The translations under genes were made by a program, and so were the position numbers. Positions 1 through 12,916 of a stretch of 64,000 nt of DNA are shown piece by piece; the first letter of the stretch is position 1, and every line of letters begins with the position of its first letter. The notes beneath the pieces are model-generated. The model saw nothing but the letters and a program-made list of their open reading frames with translations. It made no database searches and was not told where the DNA came from. The DNA lies in contig NC_019877.2 in assembly GCF_002234675.1 (NCBI RefSeq), forward strand, positions 1,268,372-1,332,371, in the 5' to 3' direction. Origin of the DNA: Oryzias latipes. Taxonomy: Eukaryota > Chordata > Actinopteri > Beloniformes > Adrianichthyidae.

Positions 1-114
1 TTTCTATCACGATCATGAAAAATAACACCAACTTGTACTAAAGCTAGCCATGTTTCTAAAAATGTCTGTTTTCTCCATAAGTGTCCATCATGAGCTGAAA
101 GTGGGAGAGCGTAC

Positions 115-210
115 CTGGACCCCATACGTGTCTTCTATGGGATAGACGGTGTAAACTCCACTGGCTCTGCTGTTGTCCTGGTCGTAGATATCACTGCAGT
201 CCACAGGAGC
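115..210 (-). pseudogene. MFAP4-like gene remnant, first coding exon without signal peptide
   Basis: On the minus strand this stretch encodes [16 protein letters not shown] and the following residues to VQ, ending at a GT donor (115/114), exactly as in the first coding exon of the copy at 24136-24300. About 80 bases that hold the start codon and signal peptide in that sister copy are missing here: the sequence jumps from the VDCSD codons to the leader region upstream. A secreted product could therefore not be started in the usual way. The remaining exons would lie to the left, outside the window, so their state is unknown. I call it a 5'-damaged copy; an alternative upstream start reading through is possible but would lack a clear signal peptide. 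Confidence 0.75.
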
Positions 211-1497
211 AAGCAGCAGAAAAACACCCATCTGAGAGTCACTATTTGAACGTATTGTTTGGCTTTTCGGCCTGTCCCTGACTGGAAACACTAAACCACA
301 GAGGAAGAGAGTTCACGTAAACCAAACATGTAACAGGTCTCTGGAGTGCAACTGTTTTGGTCACACGTGTGACAGAATCTTTCAATGGTGCATCTGAAAA
401 GAGACTTTCTGTTAAAAAGAAATAAAGAGAAAGACAAGAGTTTAGAAATGAATCATCTTCAGGTCCTTAATGTCGACACTGACAGTCATGAAAAAGCAAA
501 GTGACCATGTAAACTGCTGAGTTAAATACAAGCTGGTTGTAAAGTTAGAGGCACCAATATTTCATGCTGGTTGACCTAAGAAAAACCAGTGGAAACATTA
601 AATCTGGAAGCGTGTTTGATCATAAATATGTTGAATAAAACAACTAAAATATAAATTTGCTGTTAATAAACAAAAAGCTCTTCATTAAAATACAAAAACG
701 TGCTCACCTTACAGAATTTTGTGTCACGTTTAGAGACTAAAACTGTGATATTTTATCTATTTTATTGCAGTTTTTTAGTTTGAAGTGCATCAGATTGTAT
801 AATTATAGATTATTTGCACAGAGAAGCAAACACAGGTGATGTAAGTAAAGTTAGATTTTAGGAGAAAATCCTCTGACCTTTGACCTTTTTCAAGCTCTTT
901 GCTTCAGTCGCTTCCTTCAAGAATTGGAGAAACTTCAGAAGAAGATCAGTCCTGGAGCTGCTTCTTGGTGTTTCAAGAATTAAAGTCTGAAACTGTGGAA
1001 CAGAAGGAATTTCAAAATAAGAGCCTGGAGAAAGAGAACGCCCTTTCTGAATTCCTTTCACTTCTCCTTACTGATGATAACATCTGCTTCTATTTAGTAA
1101 TTCTCTCTGCATTTTTAGGAAGCATTCTTCATTTTTTCAGTGAAACAGTTGATATTTCTCAATATTGAACTCAGACGTTGGAATATTGTGAAGTCAGTTC
1201 CTGTTTATTACAGAAATTACAATAGTATAAAGTAGAATAAATGACTTTTTTGGGTCAAAATGTATTTAGGAACCATTGATTCTGCCAGTTGTCCCCCTTA
1301 ACCCTTGTGCTATCATCTGGGGTCATCTAGCTGGTATTTTGGTCTTTTCTTACACATAGATCTTTTTAAGAGCTGTGATGTTTAAAACTGTCACTTTGTC
1401 ATCAAAGAAATGAATTTCCTTCAAATGATTTAAAGCATCTATCTCAAGCCAAGCAGTTATTCCTCATTGATCCCAAAAGCTACAATCTTAAAACAAC

Positions 1498-2621
1498 CTG
1501 ATAGTGAAATCCACAATGTTGTGGTGTTATCCTTGCATTTGGGCTTCACACTCAACAGGCTTTGCAGTTGCCATGGGGGTGGTCTAATTCTGTGTTCATA
1601 TATAAGAAGATTTGCCCGCTTTATTTCTGTTGTTGGCATATGATTGCATAAAGCTTCACGTATTGAAGTCAAGACGTGTCTCCTCATCATTGCCACATTG
1701 GTGATCCTAATCGTGAATAATGTCAGAACCAGCAGACGCGCGAGTTTCTACGTCATCTTCAGTGACCTCGCCATCTCCTATGCGCGGGGACCCGACCATG
1801 CTAGCTGCTGCCGCTGTGAAGCTGCCCGAGTTCTGGCAGAGCGATCCTGGGCTGTTTCCGTCTTTGACCATCCCAGCTTTTTCCTCCACTGTGGCTAAGC
1901 ACGGAGTGGAGCATTTCATCCCCACTAAAGGCCCGCCAGTTTTTTCTCGAGCATGGCGCCTCAATGCAGTAAAATTCACCATCGCTAAGGAGGAGTTTGC
2001 CACCATGAAGAGTCTGGGTATCGCGAGGCGCTCAAACCCCCTGGGCGTCGCCCCTCCAGATGGTGCCCAAGGCAGATGGTTCCTGGCGCCCGTGCGGAGA
2101 CTTTCGCTGTCTGAAGGACGCAACGACACCCCTTGCCCACATTCAGGATTTCTCGGTCCGTTTGTGCGGCGCTTCAATTTTTTCTAAAGTGGACCTGGTG
2201 TGCGGTTACAATCAGGTTCTGGTCCGGGCTGAAGACATGCCCAAGACTGCGGTGATCACTCCTTTTGGACTTTTTGAGTACCAGTGCATGCCGTTCGGTC
2301 TTAAAAGGTCCTGTCCAGACTTTTCAAAGGTTGATGGACTCTGTCTTACGCGGTCTCAAGTTCATGTTCGTCTATCTAGATGACATTTTGGTGGCCAGCC
2401 CCTCTCCTGAAGAGCATCTCGTGCACCTAAAGGAGGTTTTCCAGCGGTTGGAAACCCACAGCTTGATGGTTACCCAGCTAAATGGCAGTTTGGTTTGTCA
2501 GCCATTGATTTTGGGGTCATCGAATTTCGGTGCAGGGTGCGATTCCTTTTCCCACTAAAGTCCAGGCCATGGTAAAATATCCCCGTCCTGCAGTGGTTAA
2601 GACCTACAGGAGTTCTTGGGG
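1498..2621 (+). mobile_element. Ty3/gypsy LTR retrotransposon fragment (fossil)
   Basis: The plus strand shows a gag-like start followed directly by Ty3/gypsy reverse transcriptase sequence, with motifs such as VPKADGSWRPCGDF, FSKVDLVCGYNQ, FGLFEYQCMPFGL and [18 protein letters not shown]. Sequence upstream of the gag-like start (about 1498-1720) may be leader or LTR remnant. It is broken many times and cut short. The left border is set by comparison with 38628-38800, which shares the flank but not the element. The twin copy at 25731 is longer. Confidence 0.8.
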
Positions 2622-3304
2622 TGTTGCGGCGGGTGTTTGGGGGAGTACCCAGGCGCAGAGAACATGAGGCATGAGGTTAAGGTGGATAGGGGCTTTAATA
2701 TTAACAAAAGGCTACAAACCAAAAACCACTGCATAAGCAGGCTAGAAAACTCGAAACAGTATAAAACACTCGAAACAGGGGAAGAACCGAAATATAAACT
2801 ATGGACATGCACAGGAGGAAGGGAATGACAAGACTTAAATGCATACAGACAAACAAGACACAGGTGAACACAATCAGGAAGGATGGGAACCAAAGTAAAA
2901 CTCAAAACTACAACAAAACAGGAAACCCTACAAAATAAAACAGGAAGTAACACAACACAACAGGAAGTAACAAACCAACAAAGAACCAAACACAAAAGGA
3001 AAGAAACTGAAACCGTTACATTACCCCCCCCTAAAGGAACAGCACCGAAGTTCCACCTAGAGCCAAAGAGGAGGGGGCCCAAAAGGCTAACACATGGGCC
3101 AACACAATCTGAAGGACGGCCGGGAGGCTGTGCAGTCCGGCGAGGCGGGTCCGGAGGGCGGCCGGGAGGCCGCGCAGTACGGCAATGCGAGCCTGGACAG
3201 CAAACGGCTGGTGGCTTCGGCTCGGAGTCCGCGTCTGGAGCTGGGGTCTTGGAGTCCGCATCTGGAGCTGGGGGCTCGGAGTCCGCATCTGGAGCTGGGG
3301 GCTC
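2622..3304. repeat. Dispersed A-rich/GC-rich repeat with 27-bp tandem units
   Basis: An A-rich stretch (about 2640-3020) with repeated CAGGAAGTAACA-type words is followed by a C tract and a GC-rich part. The A-rich half resembles 39222-39622, including the words around ACACAGGTGAACACAATCAGG, so it is a dispersed family, possibly LTR or leader sequence of a retroelement. At 3224-3304 a 27-bp unit starting GGAGTCCGC occurs three times; read as protein it gives ESASGAGGS repeats. Open frames here are by-products of composition. Its relation to the sushi-like element that starts right after it is unclear. Confidence 0.55.
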
Positions 3305-5955
3305 CAGACCTCCTACCAGCCTCCTGGTGTCACATGATCAGCTAAAGGGTGAGTTTGACACTCTTATTGACTCTGGCTCAGATGGAGATCTGATCTCTCA
3401 AGAAGTGGTGGAAAGACTCAGGATCCCCACTCACACCTTGAGTTCGGCTCTACATATTAATGCAATCAACGGCTCTTTAATCCACAAAGTGACTGCTCGT
3501 ACTGTACCTGTGAAAGTGACTGCATCCGGTAATCACAATGAACTTATGTCCTTTTTTGTGGTCGTGACCATGAGACCTCCAGTCATCTTAGGTTATCTGT
3601 GGCTGTGCAGACACAGGCCCCATATTGACTGGGTCTCGGGTAGAGTCTTATCCTGGAGTTCCTATTGCTTGATGAACTGTCTGAATGCTGCCACCACACG
3701 CTCCTCAGCCCTGAGGACCCCATGTGCCGAGTCACCTAACCTCAGCAAAGTACCCTCTGTTTATCACAACAGGCGTGAGGTGTTTTGTAAGACTCGAGCA
3801 AAGTCTCTGCCTCCCCTTTGACCATATGACTGTTCTTTAGATCTTCTCCCAGGTACTCAACCACCCAGGGGACACCTCTACCCAGTTAGTTCCCCTGAAC
3901 GAGAAACCATGGAGCAGTACCTTTATGAGAGCCTTCAAGCTGGTATCATACGGCCTTCTTCCTCCCCAGCAGGAGCAGGATTTTTCTTTGTCGGGAAACG
4001 CGATGGTGGATTGCGTCCCTGCATTGACTACAGGGGGTTAAACAATATCACTGTCGGTAATACTTACCCTCTCCCTATGCTTCATTCTGCCTTTGACCTG
4101 GTGAAAGGTGCCAAGATATTCAGCAAGCTGGACCTACGCAGTGCTTACCATCTGGTACGCATATGAGAGGGAGACGAATGGAAGACGGCCTTCAACACCC
4201 ACAATGGACATTTTGAATATTTAGTTATGCCCTTTGGACTGACCAATGCTCCGGCAGTCTTCCAGTGTCTCATTAATGATGTTCTTGGGGACATGATTAA
4301 TAGATTCGTGTTTGTCTATCTTGACGACATTTTGATTTTTTTCTCCTGATGTAGACACCCATGTGCAGCACGTCCAGGCAGTTATTCAGCATATCCTGGA
4401 GAACCAGCTGTTCTGCAAAGCGGAGAAATGTGAGTTTCACTCTACCAAAATCACATTTCTGGGCCATGTAATTTCTCCGGGTTCTGTTCACATGGATCGT
4501 GCCAAGATTAATGCTGTCTTAGAGTGGCCCACACCAACAGGGAAGAAACAACTACAAAGGTTTCTTGGCTTTGCAAACTTTTATAGGCGCTTTATTAGAA
4601 ATTTCAGTGGCGTTGCTGCACCCCTGCACAAGTTCACTTCGGAAAAGGCACGTTTTGGCTGGGATGAGGGGGCCAGGAATGCCTTTTCCGAGCTAAAGCG
4701 ACGTTTCTCTTCGGCCCTCATTCTGGTTCAGCCCGACACCACCAAACAGTTTATTGTGGAGGTGGATGCGTCTGACTCTGAAGTGGGGGCTGTACTGTCT
4801 CAGAGGGCGTCTGAAAATAAAATTCATCCCTGTGCGTCTTTCTCCGGTAAGCTCTCTCCTGCAGAGAGAAATTACGATATAGGGAGCAGGGAGCTCTTGG
4901 CAGTTAAACTGGCTCTTGAAGTATGGCGTCACTGGTTGGAAGGTGCCGAGCAGCCATTTCTCATTTGGACTGACCATAAGAACCTTCAGTATATTTGAAC
5001 TGCTAAGAGACTTAATCCTCGCCAGGCACGGTGGGCACTTTTTTGACAGATTTAGGTTCTCCTTGTCCTATCGACCTGGTACAAAGAAGATCAAGCCTGA
5101 TGCGCTGTCGCGACAATTCCAGGACGACGTAGCTGTGGATTCTGCGCAGGACTCCACCATTTTGCCACCTGCCTTAGTGGTGGCCACGACTCGCTGGGCC
5201 TTGGAACGTAAGGTTAAGATTGCAGGGACAAACAACCTCTCTGTTCCGGCTGGCTGCCTAGCTGGTTGCCTGTTTGTCCCCTCAAGCCTGCGTCCACAGG
5301 TGCTTAAGTGGGGCCACTGTTCCCGTTTAGCCTGCCATCCAGGAGTCACTCGGACTGTCTTTTTAGTATCTCAGCGGTTCTGGTGGCTCATGATGTCCTC
5401 AGACATTAGAGCCTTTGTGTCATCATGCCCTGTTTGTGCCAGTGTCAAGGTTCCCCGGAGACCCCCTGCTGGACTTCTTCAGCCCCTACCAATGCCCTCT
5501 AGACCTTGGTCTCATATAGCCATGGACTTTATCACCGGGATCCCAGACTCCGAAGGTAACTCTGTAATTCTTACCATAATCGACCGTTTTTCTAAGCTGG
5601 CACATGCTGTGACTCTTCGACAACTTCCTTCGGCTGAGGACTTGGCAGCAGTGGTGCCAAGAGGTGTTTCGCCTGCATGGTGTAACCCCTAGCCATCAGA
5701 CTAAGTGGGAACACCTGGCCCCACCTTTATTTTGAAAGGGTCAATGTGTATGTAAGCTCCAGGTCAGTGGGTGCACTTCCTGCTTGCTTCTTACTACTTC
5801 CTGCTGGCTGCTTCCTGCTCTTAGCTCTCAGCTGTTGCTGCTGTGGCCACACCAGGACGCCTAAAACACCTTCTTGATACATATTTGGAAACCTCAAAAT
5901 TTCCATTTCATTAACCCCAAAGAAACCTGCTCATCGGTGAGTCTTTCCGGTGCAG

Positions 5956-6198
5956 TCTTTTGCTGGCGGACCATTCCTGATATAGAAAACAGAGGTGAGT
6001 CACCACAATCAGACAAGGCATAGACATACATGCAGCAGCTGTAAAACATAAATATTTAAATCTATGTGCTTTCACAGGTGCTCCTGACCTAGAAGAGCAT
6101 TGCTGCTGCTGCTTAACTTTAACTGCATTAAACTAATAAACTCTGTCAATTAACCCTTTCTGTCTGTTTCTTTAATGTGACAACTGCTTGTTGTCACA
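5956..6198 (-). repeat. 3' LTR part of the Gmr1-like element
   Basis: This stretch is nearly the same as 18528-18765 (both begin TGTGACAAC on the minus strand). A purine-rich tract (6199-6221) adjoins it on the coding side, which marks the start of a 3' LTR. After about 240 bp the two LTRs stop matching: the right one goes on for about 450 bp to an ACA end, the left one runs into different sequence. Confidence 0.7.
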
Positions 6199-8167
6199 TT
6201 TCCTCACCCCCATCTCCCAAGTTTACAGTACATCAATTCTCATGAACACAGGACAAACAGTCACACAGTTGGTCTTTCCTGCTCGATATTGAACTGTGAA
6301 ATCATAGGCTTGAAGAGACAGGTACCATGCAGTGAGACGCGTATTGGAGTCTTTCATTCTCCTCAGCCATTGCAGGGCACGATGATCTGTCTCTAGGAAG
6401 AAGTGGCGCCCCAGTAGATAGTACCTCAGAGAGTCAATCGCCCACTTCATGGCCAAATACTCCTTCTCCACCTTAGAGTATCGGGTCTCTCGGTCGAGGA
6501 GTTTCCTGCTTAGGAACAGCACTGGATGTCTCTGTCCTTCAGCTTCTTGAACCAAGACTGCACCAAGTCCAACATCAGATGCATCTGTTTGCAGGATGAA
6601 AGGTTGAGTGAAGTCAGGGCTGTATAGAACAGACTCACTTGTGATGGCCATCTTCAAATCCCGAAAAGCTGCATCACAGTCCTCAGTCCAAACAACCTTG
6701 TTAGGTGCAGAAGCCCTGGTGAGATCAGTAAGAACAGCTGCTTGATCTGCAAAATGGGGAATAAATTTACTGTACCACCCAACCAGCCCTACAAAGGCTC
6801 GCACTTTCTTCTTGGTTGTGGGTATTGGATATTCCTGAATGGCTTCCACTTTGCCAACACGTGGTTTTACCAGACCCTGACCCCCAACATGGCCCAAATA
6901 CTCGACCTGTTGTTGGGCTACAACACATTTGCCTGGGTTGATCGTCAGTCCTGCTGCTTTTATTAGATGGAGAACATGGCGTAGATGAGACATGTGGTCC
7001 TGCCAGGAGTGGCTGAAAATGATAACATCATCCAGATATGCCGCTGCAAACTGGGGAACATCTATCAGAATCTCATCCACGAGTCTCTGAAATGTCACTG
7101 GTGCCCCCTGGAGACCAAATGGCATCACCTTGAATTGAAACTTGCCGTAAGGTGTGGTAAATGCTGTCAGCTCCTTGGTATCTTGTGCAAGTGCCACTTG
7201 CCAGTAGCCTTTACTCAAGTCGAGCGTGGTGATGAATTTTGATTTTCCAACCCTCTCCAACAGTTCATCTATTCGTGGCAACGGGTATGACTGGAGGTTT
7301 GATACTGCATTTAGATATCTGAAATCAATGCAAAATCTCAGTGATCCATCCTTCTTTGGGACCAATGCCACAGGACTGCACCACTCACTGGTTGACGGCT
7401 CAATGTCGCCCAGCTTCATCAGTTCAATCTCCTTTTTCGAGCTTTACAACCAAACGTTCTGGAATTCTGTAGTACCTTCGACGGGGAACTGCATCTTCCT
7501 TCAGGTGAACCTTGTGCTGAACCAATGTGGTGAATCCCGGTGTCTCCTTGAAAAGGTCTGCATCCAATAATTGCCCCACCACCCTCTGCTGATCCGGTTG
7601 GAGATGTGACACATCAACAGGACTGGATGCCATTTCTTCATGTGGAAACAACTGCTCCCTCTCCTCCTCATCATCAGCAACCCGGATAAAGAGTGTCTGG
7701 TTGCACTCCTGCTTGTTCGATGCTGGTAGCTGAAACTCGTTCAACAGATTTACATGGAAGCGCTGATGTTTTTTCAATTTTTCAGGCATGTAAAGTTCAT
7801 AGGTGACCTCACCCAAACGTTTGGTGATGCTGTAAGGACCCTGCCATCTGGCCAACAGCTTATTGTCACTGGTGGGGAGTAGCAACAACACCTGCTGACC
7901 AACCTGGAAAATTCGATCTCTGGCTTTCTTGTCATACCACGTCTTTTGTTGTGCTTGTGCTGCTCTCATGTGTTCTTGTGCCAACGTACTCATCTTTTCA
8001 AGCCTCTCTCTCATCTTCAGGACGTAGGACACCACATTGTCTTTATCCGTCACTGGCTTCTCCCAGTAATCTTTGAGGAGATCAAGTGGTCCTCTGACCT
8101 GGCGACCATAAAGAAGTTCAAAAGGTGAAAAACCTGTTGATGCTTGTGGCACTTACCGGTATGCAAA

Positions 8168-8727
8168 TGTGGTCCCGAGGGAGTTTATTTTTCTATTGGC
8201 AGATGCACACAAAAGAAGGCAGGAGACGGAGGTACAAAAATTAAAATGATTTTATTACAAAACATTAAAACCAATTAAAAATGGACCCGTTAAAAGACAT
8301 ACACAACAAATTCAGTATGCTGAGGACCAGAAGACTTAAGGGAGGTGGAGGCTCCCAGAGAACAAAGATAAAATTTCACCCCACTCACGTGATGCAGACC
8401 ACACACACACTGTGAAACCTTCACCCAATGACACGTCACTCCAAACTGGGGGGATAGCCTCCACCTAGAATTCTGGGCTGGCACCTGAGTCCTCAGCACT
8501 GGGAGGCGCGCTCGATTGCAGAGGCTGTATTTTGCTCAATCTGTGCCTGCAGGTCTCATCCGGAGCTGTGAGGCTAGCCGGAGGTGTGAAAACAGGAAGT
8601 GGGCGGTTCCAATGGCCAAATGCTGCCCCTGGCCGAGTGAAGGCTTCTTTGCCCTTTATAGCGCCCCATGAGGCCACTGCTAGTAATCCTCTGCCCTACA
8701 GCACCTGAGCCAATTAATCCTGCCACA
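8168..8727 (-). repeat. 3' LTR of the young Ty3/gypsy element
   Basis: This is a direct repeat of 14206-14764 with TGTGG/CCACA ends. On the coding side it is preceded by a G-rich purine tract (minus strand of 8728-8745), as expected for plus-strand priming. Confidence 0.9.
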
Positions 8728-8776
8728 ATCCTCCCCCACAAAATGCATCGTCGACCCGACGATGATTCAAAGTAAA

Positions 8777-11700
8777 CTACAGCCATGGTCTAAAAGCAAC
8801 AGCAGATGATATGCTTACTGAGGAGGAGCTTTGCTCCTCCCCTACGGCCCGAGGAAGCCGGTGAGGGTTGGAGTGCTGTCCAGCAGTGGGCCGTGACGTC
8901 CGGCGCACTGGCACGCTACTCCTATCCCGGTCAGCTTGTAAAGTGACTCCGGAAGCACAGGGTACAGCAGCTGCCGCGGAATCAGCCTCAGAGAAGACTG
9001 GTGCCACCTGTCCAAGATGCAGTTCAGGTTGGTTGTCCTCTACCGCCTCACTAGTGCGGTCCTCCCTTAGAACAAACCAGTCCCCGTTCTCTATTGGGTC
9101 CTCTTGGGAGAAAGAACTTTGTGGGGGTTGGCTCGGAGGGCAACCAGCCAACTCTTTGTCTGGTCCTCGCCTGACCACGGCCTTCAGTAAGGACCGATGG
9201 ACTTGTCGGGGTGTACAGGGTTCATCCCTGGGGGAAATGGTGTACACTGAGCCCCCCTCTCTGGGTGCCTTTAATACTCTGTGCACCCTGTGATCCCACA
9301 AATCCCTGATTTTCTGTCGTCCTCTAAACCCCAGGTCACGCACTAAGACCAACTGCCCCTCACTCAAAGGAGGGTCCCTTACCCCCTCATCATGACCTCA
9401 CTTCCTGCGATCAGCAGCTGCAAGCAGCTTCTCTCTGGTACCCTCAAAAGCCAGTTTTAGCCGAGCTTTGTGTTCCTGGACCCACTCCTGCACAGTGCCC
9501 TCCACTGGCTCTTGCACTCTTCCTAACAGGAAGTCAACTGGAAGCCTTGGCTCCTGTCCAAACATCAGAAAAAATGGTGACTCACCCGTTGAATGATGGG
9601 GAGTCGTGTTATAAGAATACAAGAGCTGCGGCAGGCACACGTTCCAGTCCCGCTTCCGGGACACTGGTAGAGTTCTGAGAAGGTCGTGGAGGGTTCTGTT
9701 GAAGCGTTCACACTGACCATTACCCTCTGGGTGGTAAGGTGTGGTGCGAGACTTCTCTACTGCATAGAGGTCACAGAGTTGTTGAATGAGGGCGCTCTCA
9801 AAGCTCCGACCTTGATCGGAATGTATCCGAGCTGGAACGCCAAATTTTGAAAACCATTCTGTGACCAAGGCCTGGGCCACTGTTGCAGCACGCTGATCCC
9901 GAGTCGCAACCGCCATGGTGTATTTACTGAAGATATCAGTAATGACAAGAACATTCTCTATGCCACTGGTAGTTGGCTCCAGCACCGAAAAATCCATAGC
10001 CAAAATCTCATTGGGCTTGGAGGCCAGCAAATGACCCATGGGGGCGCGGGCTGCGGGACGAGTGACTTTAGCTACTTGGCAGCGCTCACACTGACTGCAC
10101 CACTCTGCCACCTCAGCTGACATACCAGGCCAATAACAGCGCTGCCGTAGCAGGTCAAGGGTCCTGTCTACACCCTGATGACCATGCTGCTGATGGACTG
10201 CCGTCAACACTTCCTCCCTGATCGAGCCAGGAAGCAGGATTTGCAACACTGCCTCCCCACCATCATCTCGAAAGACCCTTCTGTACAGAACCCCACCTTG
10301 CTCAACCAGCCGGTTCCACTGTCGAAGCAATGCCAGCGTGGGTGAGGACAACTGCCTACGCTCCTCTGGGCTTGGGCGAGTCTGACGTTCCCAGAAAGGC
10401 AGAAACTCCTTTAGAACAGGATCAGCCCCTTGAAGTGAAGCCATGTCAGAGGGGCTGTGATGGGGCAGGGCAACCATGGTGGCTTGGGTTGTACCGACAG
10501 TCTCCGTCTGTTGCACCTGCTGCAACGACATGGGCAAGCAGCTACCCGGAAGAACATCTCTCCAGGCCTGCATGTCTGGAAAGTGCTGCCTTGACAGAGC
10601 ATCTGCATTTCTGTTGCTGCGGCCCGAGCGGTACCTTATCTCCAGGTCAAACGCTGCCAGCTGTGCTGCCCACTGTTGCTCCATGGCACCAAGCTTGGCG
10701 GTGGACAGATAGCTGAGGGGGTTGTTGTCAGTGTACACAATACACTTCTGTCCCAAAAGGTACTCCCTGAATTTCTCAGCTACTGCCCATTTTAGTGCCA
10801 AAAATTCCAATCTCATGGAGCTATAATTGACTGGGTTCCTCTCGGTAGGCCGCAAGCCTCGACTAGCGTAGGCTATTGGCCGCACCTTACCCTCTTGTTC
10901 TTGGGAAAGAACAGCTCCAAGGCCTCCGTTGCTAGCATCGACCTCTAAGATGAAAGGGCGGGAGAAGTCTGCATACGCCAGGACTGGTGTTGTAGTCAGC
11001 TTAGCCTTTAAAGCCTCAAAGCTGCGCTGGCATTCCTCCGTCCAGTGGTTAGTTAAACCACGTGCAGACTTTTTTCTGACCTTGTTTCCCTCCAGCTCTG
11101 CCACTAACCGGTGCAGCGGTGCAGCCAACTTGGCAAATCCCTCCACAAAACGTCTATAATAGCTGGCAAAGCCAATAAACGATCGCAGCTGGAACACTGT
11201 AGTAGGGGGCTCCCAATTAGCCACCGCTTCCACCTTGCCAGGGTCTGTAGAGACTCCCTGGTCCGACATCACATGACCCAGATAATGCACCTGGTGCTGA
11301 AAAAAGGCACATTTGGCGAGCTTAACCTTAAGCCCTTCGAGCTGCAGTCTCTCAAGTACCAGCTCTAATCGCTCCAGATGCTGCTCGATTGTCGAAGAAA
11401 AGACAATGATGTCATCCAGGTACAAAAGCAAGGACTGACCTTGTTGCTCGCCAAACATTCGCTGCATCAGCCTTTGAAAGGTGCTGGGGGCGTTGCAAAG
11501 GCCAAAGGGCATGCGGTTCCACTCAAAAAGGCCAAATGGTGTGCAGAACGCGGTCTTAGGACGATCTGCCTCTGCCACCGCCACCTGATGGTAACCGCTG
11601 GCTAAGTCCAGGGTGGAGAACCAACGAGCTCCGGACAAGGCATCCAAGGATTCCTCTATTCGAGGAAGTGGAAAAGCATCTTTCCTAGTCCTGCTATTCA

Positions 11701-12916
11701 ACTGCCTGTAATCCACGCAAAGCCGGAGACCACCATCTTTTTTGCGGATCAAAACGATTGGGGACGCAAAGGGGCTGCTGCTCTCACGAATCACCTGAGA
11801 CTGGAGTAAATTGTTAATATGCTCCTTAGCCGCCACATAATCCGATGGGGGAATGCGCCTATAGCGCTGCCGGACTGGAGCATCATCCACCAAGGGAATC
11901 TCATGAGTGATTAGGCTTGTGCAACCCAGGTCCCCCTCATGCAGTGAGAAGACAGTTAAATACTTCCCTAGGAGGGCCCGGACTTTCTCCTGCTCTCCCG
12001 CCGAAAGTGCAGAGAGGTCTACTGACTCCAGCTGAGCCAGAGGCAGGGTGGATGCTGCATGAGCAGCCACCACAGCGGCTTCCGATTGTACCTCAGTCAC
12101 TTCCTTGGGTAAACTTACCACTCCAGCTGGAGCCACCGTACCCACTAGGGTACGTGGGTGGAGTCTCACAGCGGTGGACCCCACATTGATGATTGGGATG
12201 TAGGCTGTCCCCCTTTCCACCCTTACGAGTGATGGAGTTGCTAAAAGGCCGGCAGGGAGGCCTGAGCTACATGGCTCAAACAACACCGCTGAACCAGCAC
12301 ACTGCTCGGAACAAGTGGCAGCAACGATAGCCAGGACACCACCAGAAATCCAACGAGCCTTTCGACCACGTGTCCTTACATTAAACATGCTGGGGGTTAC
12401 CGTAGCTTGAGCTTGCTGGCACTGTTTCAGGGCCCCAAAAATTACATCTGGCGCTGTGGACACCTCAGATTGTCCAAACAGGGCACTGCCATACTGGGCA
12501 AAGAGCTCTTGGTAACAGCGCTGGATGATGTTCATCCCCAAAACGCCCGGCGCCTGTAAAGGTCCTCCACCGGGAATATCTTTAACTACTAGTACACCAC
12601 ATTGTGGCAATAACTTGCCACAAAGTCCCACTTCCAACTCCAAGTAGCCAAGATATGGTATAGCCAGCCCGTTAGCTGCCCTCAATTGTAGCCACTGACA
12701 GGAGCGAAGTCGCTCTGGTCCCCATGGCTCAAAATTCTGCTTGAAGAAACTTTCCGTGATGGTGGATACCATGGACCCAGTATCCACTAAACACGAAATG
12801 GAACGACCCCCCATGCACACCTGTAAATGAGGACAAGATGCCAGAAGTCCATCAAACTCCCCCTTGGAGCCAGCGGCTGCCCCCTCCGAGCTGTGGCTCA
12901 ACAACTCGGTGGGCAT
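8777..12916 (-). CDS. pol region of the young Ty3/gypsy element (PR-RT-RH-IN)
   Basis: The frame gives protease (SCLVDTGSMVST), reverse transcriptase (VDYRQLNSRT, FSTLDLASGYHQV, LLLYLDDIIVFSS), RNase H (ILEVDASNGGLGAVL, YTDNNPLSYL), the integrase zinc finger (HQQHGHQGVDRT, CSQCERCQ) and the integrase core (DFSVLEP, HSDQGRSFES, PYHPEGNGQCERFN), and a C-terminal tail region. All catalytic residues that I can check by eye are present. The order is the usual RT-RH-IN, opposite to the Gmr1-like host. The region is almost whole. Confidence 0.9.

Larger units (their letters stand above)
1..2621. repeat. Segmental duplication, left copy (matches 24021-26859)
   Basis: The window opens with the same sequence found at 24021, and the match runs, with gaps, through the 5' end of an MFAP4-like gene, its upstream flank and a Ty3/gypsy fragment up to about 2621. 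The gene flank from about 421 to 760 is the least alike. Because the match includes the same broken retroelement, that element was in place before the segment was copied. A shorter third copy of the gene part lies at 49875-51060. Upstream of the gene exon (about 290-1490) I see no coding sequence. Confidence 0.85.

Noticed and set aside
899-1168. Plus-strand frame of 89 codons conserved in three places (also 25107-25385 and 50829-51065)
   Set aside because: It is repeated because the flank is duplicated. The translation is low in information and starts differ, so conservation does not show coding.
3094-3345. Repeat-rich ESASGAGGS frame as a host structural protein
   Set aside because: Three 27-bp units only, placed in a dispersed repeat and running into a retroelement protease.
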